Assembly (NCBI GenBank): GCA_964596165.1
Contig: CAZQTW010000115.1
Location: forward strand, 1-12,188
Origin: CAYUQT01 sp964596165
Lineage (GTDB): Bacteria; Planctomycetota; Phycisphaerae; UBA1845; JAFGLZ01
Length of the DNA: 12,188 nucleotides
Direction: 5' to 3'
A program made the translations under genes and the position numbers. How positions within the stretch are numbered: position 1 is the stretch's first letter; each line of letters begins with the position of its first letter. The notes under the pieces were generated by a model. The model was given only the letters and a program-made list of their open reading frames with translations, searched no databases and was not told the DNA's origin. This document shows positions 7,099-12,188 of the stretch, piece after piece.

Positions 7099-8406
7099 CG
7101 AGTTGCGACCCTTCTGTGTGACTCGCCGGATGGCATCGACCACCACGTCCAAGTCGGAACGTGAGAACCGCCAGACTCGCACAAGCCCCATTCTCGTGAG
7201 TCTGCAAAAAGACACTAGAACGAGACATGAGTTCACAAGATAGCCCAGAGTCATCGCAATGGCAGCACCCACTAATCCGATACGAGGCAGTAGAACGAGC
7301 AACGCACCCAGGTTTACGACCATCCCGCTGGCGACACTTCCTGAAACCATCCCTGGGTGGTTTGTCCCTATGAGGTACGGAATGAAAACCTTGCACCCGC
7401 ACCAGGCAAGCAGACCGATCGCCAGGATGCGAACGAGCGGCACCATCGGTAGGAAGGCGGGCGAGAACAACAAGGCGGTAATCGGCCGGGCAAAGACGAC
7501 CAGCACCAGGAGTAGGACGGCACAACTGACGCTACTCAGTCGCGCCAGCTGAGCAATCAACGCCTCACGTCCCGTCCTGTCGCTCGAGACTCTGGGAATC
7601 AGAACGTCCATGAGGTTGTCCGGTATCAGCATGACCTGCCCCGCAAGAAGGGCAGCTACCGAGAATAGGGCGATCTGTTCCCGAGTCGCAAAGAGAGATA
7701 GTACCACGGACTCGAGCTGGAAACTGAGTGTCTGTGTTATCTTCCCCACGTAGAAGCGCATCCCATAGTTGAACATCTCCCGCAGGTTACGGAATGATGG
7801 CTTCGCCCATCTTAGGTCGTGCTTCTTCCAAAGGAGGACCAATGTGAACACTACGGTGAAGCTACTTGAGGCAATGACCGAGGTCAACGCTCCATTCACT
7901 CCCCACGAAAGCAACCAGACGAACGTCAGGGTGCAGAGAAAGTTTACTATGCTCCCAAGACCTAACGTGACCGCAAACCAAATGAAGTCCTGCACAGCTG
8001 TCAGAAGCTGCGGGAGGGCCAACGCAAGGATGCCGGTCAGGATGGAAACCAGGGCCAGATAGAACGACGTGGTAGAGGCCTTGGTGAAGAACGAAATGGG
8101 CAACTGCATCGTCACAAACCCGGCCAACATCGCCAGGGCAGACCCGGAGCCGTAGTAGACGAAGGCATGGATCACTCCCTCTGAAATGTTCTGCTTCTTC
8201 GAGGCGACAAGGTAGGTGCTGACCACCGTGCCTCCCATCGTGAAGATTACACTGAGTAATGTAGCGAAGAGCAGGCAGACGGCATATGATCCCCTTTCCG
8301 CCGGTCCCAACACCCAGGCCAAGCAACTTTGGTTGGCGATCCCGACGAAAAGCATCACCCCCCGGGCGCCGACTGTAACGCCGAAATCCCTGAGTCCTGA
8401 CGCCAT
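7081..8406 (-). CDS. Wzx-type polysaccharide flippase (MOP superfamily)
   Basis: With the start at 8406 this is a 441-residue protein made almost wholly of membrane helices. It begins GLRDFGVTVGARGVMLFVGI and continues to LAWVLGPAERGSYAV, the arrangement seen at the N-terminus of polysaccharide transporters (helix 1, then L-G-P-x-x-x-G-x-Y/F). About 12 helices are expected; MFNYGMRFYVGKITQTLSF near the middle matches the start of the second half of the fold. Such proteins flip undecaprenyl-diphosphate-linked oligosaccharides to the periplasmic side. The frame is open further upstream to 8619, but the extra 71 residues are polar and unlike the family. Alternative starts are the ATG at 8457-8455, or 8406-8404, which has AGGGAGAG about 14 bases ahead; both give acceptable lengths (458 or 441). 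It is the only clear gene on the minus strand and overlaps the end of the preceding plus-strand gene by 18 bases. Confidence 0.85.
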   Translation of the reverse strand: MASGLRDFGVTVGARGVMLFVGIANQSCLAWVLGPAERGSYAVCLLFATLLSVIFTMGGTVVSTYLVASKKQNISEGVIHAFVYYGSGSALAMLAGFVTMQLPISFFTKASTTSFYLALVSILTGILALALPQLLTAVQDFIWFAVTLGLGSIVNFLCTLTFVWLLSWGVNGALTSVIASSSFTVVFTLVLLWKKHDLRWAKPSFRNLREMFNYGMRFYVGKITQTLSFQLESVVLSLFATREQIALFSVAALLAGQVMLIPDNLMDVLIPRVSSDRTGREALIAQLARLSSVSCAVLLLVLVVFARPITALLFSPAFLPMVPLVRILAIGLLAWCGCKVFIPYLIGTNHPGMVSGSVASGMVVNLGALLVLLPRIGLVGAAIAMTLGYLVNSCLVLVSFCRLTRMGLVRVWRFSRSDLDVVVDAIRRVTQKGRNSSGGLH

Positions 8407-8660
8407 TGTTGGACGTTGTTCTCTCCCTAAGGCCTCGCAACGCAATTCAAAGCCCATTGATTCGCCAAGGACCCGCTGCCGGATCCCACGCACCTCCGCC
8501 GCCGGAAGCGAATACAAGTCTATAAGACTATTCGGTTGAGGAAGCGCTGTCCAGAAATGGTGAACGATGCACGATGAAGTCCACTTTCCGATGCACCGTG
8601 ATTGCGTTACTATCCGCAATACGAGGTCGGACAGAAGTCGTGTCTCTTCCGATCTGAGGA

Positions 8661-8954
8661 TTGCCGAGCATGTTCGTCATTGCCGTCACCAAGGGTCCGT
8701 CACAAGTGCGGGCACTCAGTTGTGGGGTACAACGTCGGGACTGGGCGCGAAGGGATGGCATCTTCGAACCGTTTGTACCATTCGCGCGGAAGGTGTTCCA
8801 GGAACGCGACATCCGCCGGCTTCAAACCGACGATGAAGCGGACGCCAGTACCTTCTGGACCCTTCTGAACTACGCACTCTGGAGAAGGTTGTGGATTGAC
8901 GAGGAGTCCTTGGAATCGCTCAACGACGAACTGGATGTCCAACTTGGCAGATGA
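8661..8954 (+). pseudogene. probable remnant of an asparagine synthase-like C-terminus
   Basis: A 97-codon frame with a TTG start and no ribosome-binding site carries FWTLLNYALWRRLWID at 8853-8900, preceded by RKVFQERDIRRL. This pattern (an Arg/Leu-rich helix, then L-W-x-L-L-x-x-x-L-W-x-R) is the usual extreme C-terminus of glutamine-dependent asparagine synthases, which is otherwise about 600 residues long. About 30 codons upstream, a different frame (codons from 8750) reads AKGWHL, after which the main frame reads PFVPFARKV. Joined, they resemble the family's K-x-G-F-x-L-P-F...W motif, suggesting a one-base frameshift near 8762-8769. Nothing recognisable of the N-terminal amidotransferase domain is present. 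In surface-glycan loci such enzymes amidate sugar acids or amino acids. The identification rests on motif memory, not alignment. It could instead be a small unrelated gene. Confidence 0.4.
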
Positions 8955-8997
8955 CAAAGTCCGCACTGCATGACGATGCTGAACCCTCGGGAGCAAC

Positions 8998-10392
8998 GTG
9001 CAAATGCGCTACCCTATCGCTGACACCTTCAGGGATATGGCCAGCGTGGCCACCTACCGACTGATCTTACTTCCTTGGTTTGCCCGTTCTTCGCGCGTTC
9101 ATGCCCACGTTCGCTTTCATACGAAGGCACAGTTCATGCCTCAGGAGAACATAGGCAAACTCCAGATCGAGTCGCTGCGGTCGATCATCGCCCATGCACG
9201 CAAGCACGTGCCGTGGTATCGGCGGGCGTATGAGCCTCTGGCACTGAGCGACAGTTTCCCTCAGTGTTTGGAGGATCTGCGAGTGCTTCCATTCGTCCGG
9301 CGATGTGACTTGCAGCACGATGCAAGTCAGTTCGTCTCGGAATTGACAACTCGCGAATGCATTGGATTGTCTTCAACAGGCGGGTCCAGCGGACAACCCG
9401 TGAGCTTCCACCTTTCCCTGCGAGAGATTGTCGTCAACGCCGCCACGGAGACCGTCGTCAACCGAATGGCGGGATATAGGGGGGGAATGCGCGTGGGACG
9501 GCTATGGGGAGCACCCAGTGAAACAGAGCACCGAACCTCAACGTGGAGGAACCGCGTGGGCGAGTGGGCATGGAACATCGAAACCTTCAATGCGTACACG
9601 GTGAGTCCCCAGATATGGGACGGCTATCACAAGCGGCTGGAGCAGTGGCGACCCCATGTGCTCGAGTGCTACGCCGGTGCTGCTTCCGCCTTTGCCCAGC
9701 ACCTGGAGAATCGCGGGATTCAGCCCCAGTATCCGCGTCTGACGGTGATCTGTTCGGCCGAGACCTTGACCGAGCGCGACCGCGACATCATCGTTCGTGT
9801 CTTCAGAAAGCCGGTTCAGAACCGCTATGGCTGTCGCGAACTGGGAGCGCTCGCGGCAGAATGCGAGTACCAACGGGGTTTGCACACGCTGCCGGGCGCT
9901 TTCATCATCGAAGTGATCGATCCGGACACCGGGCTGAACGCACCGGAAGGCGAAGGAGAGCTGGTCATCACATCCCTGACCCGACGTGATGTCCCATGGA
10001 TCAGGTATCGTATAGGCGATTGGGGACAGGTGGTTCTCGGGGCTCACTGTCCTTGTGGACGGACAACTCCCAGGATCGTCAATCTGCGCGGACGGGTAAT
10101 GGACATGCTCCGTGCCACGAACGGGAACCGGATTCATGGCTCGACGCTGAATCCCATTCTCTGGTCCCTTAAGGGACTTCTCGCATACCAAATCGAACAG
10201 GTCACAAAGGCAAAGCTGGTGATCCGCATCAAGGCATCCGCTGCTTTCAAGAAAGACAACCTACAACCGGCCACCGACCAGATTCGCAGGCTTATGGGAT
10301 CAGACTGCCTCATCACGTATGAATTCGTTGATGAGATCCCCCTGACGCCATTGGGCAAACGCAGGTTCGTAATCAACCGGCTTACTGATTGA
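8998..10392 (+). CDS. PaaK/CapK-type adenylate-forming enzyme (phenylacetate-CoA ligase family)
   Basis: This 464-residue protein has adenylate-forming enzyme motifs: the P-loop-like SSTGGSSGQP (125-134), YGCRELG (277-283), ELVITSLTRRDVPWIRYRIGD (321-341) containing the R-Y-R-x-G-D motif, a zinc-ribbon-like CPCGRTTPRI (351-360) with GRVMDML (365-371), and a C-terminal GKRRF (453-457) carrying the conserved Lys. The layout fits phenylacetate-CoA ligase PaaK and the CapK proteins of capsule loci. The family activates a carboxylic acid as acyl-adenylate, in PaaK for transfer to CoA. In capsule loci the substrate is not settled; an acyl or aryl donor for glycan modification is a reasonable inference. 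The start is GTG at 8998 or ATG at 9004 (462 residues): GGGAG at 8989-8993 is four or ten bases away respectively, so the choice is open. It lies 43 bases after the asparagine synthase remnant and 141 bases before the second flippase. Confidence 0.85.
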   Translation: MQMRYPIADTFRDMASVATYRLILLPWFARSSRVHAHVRFHTKAQFMPQENIGKLQIESLRSIIAHARKHVPWYRRAYEPLALSDSFPQCLEDLRVLPFVRRCDLQHDASQFVSELTTRECIGLSSTGGSSGQPVSFHLSLREIVVNAATETVVNRMAGYRGGMRVGRLWGAPSETEHRTSTWRNRVGEWAWNIETFNAYTVSPQIWDGYHKRLEQWRPHVLECYAGAASAFAQHLENRGIQPQYPRLTVICSAETLTERDRDIIVRVFRKPVQNRYGCRELGALAAECEYQRGLHTLPGAFIIEVIDPDTGLNAPEGEGELVITSLTRRDVPWIRYRIGDWGQVVLGAHCPCGRTTPRIVNLRGRVMDMLRATNGNRIHGSTLNPILWSLKGLLAYQIEQVTKAKLVIRIKASAAFKKDNLQPATDQIRRLMGSDCLITYEFVDEIPLTPLGKRRFVINRLTD

Positions 10393-10406
10393 GTAAATCG
10401 ACCGAT

Positions 10407-10435
10407 TGGTGATGAACGTCCCAATGCCCTATACT
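10407..10435 (+). promoter_or_regulatory. possible sigma-70-like promoter for the second flippase
   Basis: TATACT at 10430-10435 is five of six bases from the TATAAT consensus. TTGGTG at 10407-10412 shares the TTG of the -35 consensus at 17-base spacing. It sits in the 141-base gap between the CapK-like gene and the flippase. The -35 match is weak, so this is tentative. Confidence 0.3.
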
Positions 10436-10488
10436 TGTCCCGGTTGAGGCTGCGATTCGTCGCCCAATCTCACGGAACCTGGTAGCGC

Positions 10489-10506
10489 GATCGAGCACGT
10501 TCGATC
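10489..10506. repeat. inverted repeat ahead of the second flippase
   Basis: GATCGA at 10489-10494 and TCGATC at 10501-10506 are exact reverse complements around the six-base spacer GCACGT, ending 27 bases before the ATG at 10534. It could be an operator half-site pair or a small mRNA hairpin. There is no T-run, so it is not a terminator. A six-base arm can arise by chance. Confidence 0.3.
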
Positions 10507-10520
10507 CCTTTGATTGAACT

Positions 10521-10524
10521 AGGA
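10521..10524 (+). promoter_or_regulatory. ribosome-binding site choosing the start at 10534
   Basis: AGGA at 10521-10524 lies nine bases before the ATG at 10534. The TTG at 10510, which would add eight residues, has no such signal. A GTG at 10528 is too close to it. Confidence 0.45.
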
Positions 10525-10533
10525 CGCGTGGAT

Positions 10534-12093
10534 ATGCGCACGAGCACTCGCTTGTTGTTGAACACTGCCGCTAACCTGACGAGCGCCGTGGTCGGGGCCG
10601 TCACAGGCCTGATCCTTACGCCCGTCATGATCCATTATCTGGGTCGAAACGTGTTCGGGGTCTGGTCGCTGGCGGGTCCCGTCACCCTTTACGCCCCGCT
10701 CATCCTTTTGGGCGTTTCCGGAGCCATCACCCGTTTTGTCGCCGCTTATATGGCTCAGGATGACCACGATTCAATGAACGCCACAGTCAATACCGCCCGG
10801 GCGTACTTCTACTTCGGCACCATCGTTCTGACAGTCATCGGGCTCTCGATGGCCGTGGCGCTGCCCAGATGTACCAACATTGAACCTTCACTGCGGACAA
10901 CGGCGTCCTGGTGCGTGATCGTCCTAACCCTCTTCCAGGCCGTGGCCTTCTTCTTCGGACCCACGGGGGCAATCCTGCATTCGCTGGAGCGATTCGATCT
11001 GCTCAGTCTCGTGATGATTAGCTCTCGAACCATCAGATTACTGGGCATTCTCCTGGCGCTGGCGCTCCTCCGCCCCACCGCCTCAACAGGCCTGCTCATC
11101 GTAGCAGTAATCATGGGAATCACCGACGCCGCGAATGTTATGGCCTGCTCGTTTCTCGCCCGCCACTATTGCCGTCCGCTGCGGCTCGACCTGCGCCTGG
11201 CCCGATGGGAGCTTCTGTGGCCCATGATCGGATTCGGTCTCCAGACACTGCTTTGGGCCGCGGTCAACATGCTCTTGCCCTACGTGAGCTTGTTCGTCAT
11301 AGGGCACTATCTCTCGGACGCGGACGTCGGCGATTATGCGGTCCCAGAACGCGTGCTGAGTCTCGTGGCCCTGCTCGTCAACACCGTCGTCACGGCGACT
11401 GCACCCGTGGCGGCCAGACTCTCCGTCGGGGAGTCGGCCGACGGACTTCGGATGCTTCTCCTGCGGAGCGCCAAGTACACATCAGGTATTTCGCTGGCCA
11501 GTGCCATAACGCTTGGGCTGCTGGCGCCGGTGATCCTCAAGCTGTGGGTGGGCGAGCAATTCCTCCATGTGGCCAATGTATTGCTGGTACTGGCAATCGG
11601 CCGGTCTTTGTGGTGCGCACAGGCCAGCGATTTCAACGTCCTGTTTGGAATGAAGAAGCAAGGTGGGCTCGGATTCATAGGACTCGCGTGCGTGGCCGCC
11701 GTGGCAATCATCGGAACCGTCGCTGTGGGGATATATCAGACGGGCCTCATGGGGATGGCCACCGTCTGTACAGCCGTGTCAGTCATTGGCTGCGGCGTCG
11801 CCATGCCGATCTACACCTGCCGAAAGGTCGGCGTAAGCTGGTTGGCCTACGTTCGGGAGGCGCATGTGCGTCCTCTTGTAGCCGTCCTGCCGCTGATCGT
11901 GATGTGTCTGGCTATCCGATGCCTGCCCTTGAGGTATGCCTGGTTCAGCCTGGCGGGCGGGCTCGTAGGCGGCGCCGTCCTCTCGATGCTGGGCTTCTGG
12001 TTCCTCATGTTCGACGACTGGGATCGCGAATTGTTCCGCGATCGGGTTGGCTCGCTGATGACCTATCTATCCCGAAGGACCCCGTCGTCTTGA
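10534..12093 (+). CDS. second polysaccharide flippase (Wzx/PST family, MOP superfamily)
   Basis: This is a 519-residue, highly hydrophobic protein. It begins MRTSTRLLLNTAANLTSAVV, then GLILTPVMIHYLGRNVFGVW, the standard opening of polysaccharide transporters (helix 1, T/P-x-x...L-G-x-x-x-F/Y-G-x-W). GVSGAITRFVAAYMAQDD and ERVLSLVALLVNTVVTATAPVAA further on match helix 2 and the second-half repeat region of the fold; 12-14 helices are expected. The likely job is moving lipid-linked glycan units across the inner membrane. It is longer than the minus-strand flippase and begins differently, so the two do not look like recent duplicates. The C-terminus (residues about 440-519) is a further pair of helices ending in a charged tail. 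The start at 10534 is preferred to the TTG at 10510 because of the AGGA at 10521-10524. A long open frame in another phase (11169-12167) is rejected as a composition shadow. Confidence 0.85.
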   Translation: MRTSTRLLLNTAANLTSAVVGAVTGLILTPVMIHYLGRNVFGVWSLAGPVTLYAPLILLGVSGAITRFVAAYMAQDDHDSMNATVNTARAYFYFGTIVLTVIGLSMAVALPRCTNIEPSLRTTASWCVIVLTLFQAVAFFFGPTGAILHSLERFDLLSLVMISSRTIRLLGILLALALLRPTASTGLLIVAVIMGITDAANVMACSFLARHYCRPLRLDLRLARWELLWPMIGFGLQTLLWAAVNMLLPYVSLFVIGHYLSDADVGDYAVPERVLSLVALLVNTVVTATAPVAARLSVGESADGLRMLLLRSAKYTSGISLASAITLGLLAPVILKLWVGEQFLHVANVLLVLAIGRSLWCAQASDFNVLFGMKKQGGLGFIGLACVAAVAIIGTVAVGIYQTGLMGMATVCTAVSVIGCGVAMPIYTCRKVGVSWLAYVREAHVRPLVAVLPLIVMCLAIRCLPLRYAWFSLAGGLVGGAVLSMLGFWFLMFDDWDRELFRDRVGSLMTYLSRRTPSS

Positions 12094-12188
12094 ACGTTAC
12101 TGCGGGGCACATGTCCCGCCGTCGTGTCCTGCTGTGTCCTTTCGGCCGCCTGCATGAATTGTTGTGATGCGTTTGGTATGGTCGGCTG

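Noticed and set aside
8407..8619. 71-residue N-terminal extension of the minus-strand flippase
   Set aside because: The extension is polar and unlike any flippase N-terminus; the transporter pattern begins right after the ATG at 8406-8404.
10164..10177. Perfect 14-base palindrome GTCCCTTAAGGGAC inside the CapK-like gene
   Set aside because: Roughly one such palindrome is expected by chance in 12 kb (one in 4^7 per position), and it lies within well-conserved coding sequence.
9538..10191. 217-codon minus-strand frame across the CapK-like gene
   Set aside because: It is antisense to clear adenylate-forming motifs, has no family features, and reads as the complement of a real gene.
11169..12167. 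332-codon plus-strand frame overlapping the second flippase
   Set aside because: Its product is Arg/Gly/Pro-rich with no domain pattern, while the overlapped frame is a clear 519-residue membrane transporter. It is a shadow caused by base composition.
12167..12188. Possible start of a next gene (ATG, MRLVWSA)
   Set aside because: Only seven codons are visible and there is no ribosome-binding site before it, so it cannot be supported.
1..12188. CRISPR array, tRNA, rRNA or insertion-sequence ends
   Set aside because: I saw no regularly spaced repeats, no cloverleaf-like or rRNA-like stretch, and no transposase motifs or terminal inverted repeats.

Overview
The window is part of a cell-surface polysaccharide (capsule, exopolysaccharide or O-antigen type) assembly locus from a bacterium. 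GC content looks moderately high (mid-50s percent by eye, not computed). Genes use ATG, GTG and possibly TTG starts, some behind recognisable Shine-Dalgarno sequences. The gene set fits a Gram-negative environmental bacterium, for example of the Planctomycetota or Verrucomicrobiota type, but nothing here fixes the taxon.

Layout. Positions 1-522 hold no gene I can name: there is an unrecognised open frame running off the left edge on the minus strand, and a nested inverted repeat ahead of the first clear gene. A plus-strand block follows: an O-antigen ligase/polymerase-like membrane protein (523-1881), a nitroreductase-family flavoprotein with an extra N-terminal region (2099-3007), a polysaccharide pyruvyl transferase (3085-4251), a NodB-type polysaccharide deacetylase (4279-5328), and a long exported deacetylase-like protein carrying two internal membrane segments (about 5377-7098). 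A Wzx-type flippase lies on the minus strand (7081-8406) and converges on, and overlaps, the end of the previous gene. Next comes a short stretch that looks like the decayed C-terminus of an asparagine synthase (8661-8954). A PaaK/CapK-type adenylate-forming enzyme (8998-10392) and a second flippase (10534-12093) complete the window on the plus strand.

How the genes may work together: the two flippases would move lipid-linked glycans across the inner membrane and the polymerase/ligase-like protein would join them outside. The pyruvyl transferase, the deacetylases and the CapK-like enzyme would decorate the sugar chain. The nitroreductase sits directly beside the pyruvyl transferase, and its role is unknown. 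No glycosyltransferase or sugar-nucleotide enzyme is present in these 12 kb, so the window is a decoration-and-export section of a larger locus.

The points most worth checking are: the start of the 5377-7098 gene, where the strongest ribosome-binding site precedes an ATG in the wrong frame next to a GTGTGT run; the membrane hairpin that splits that protein; the nitroreductase/pyruvyl-transferase pair; the asparagine synthase remnant; and two flippases with opposite orientation in one locus.
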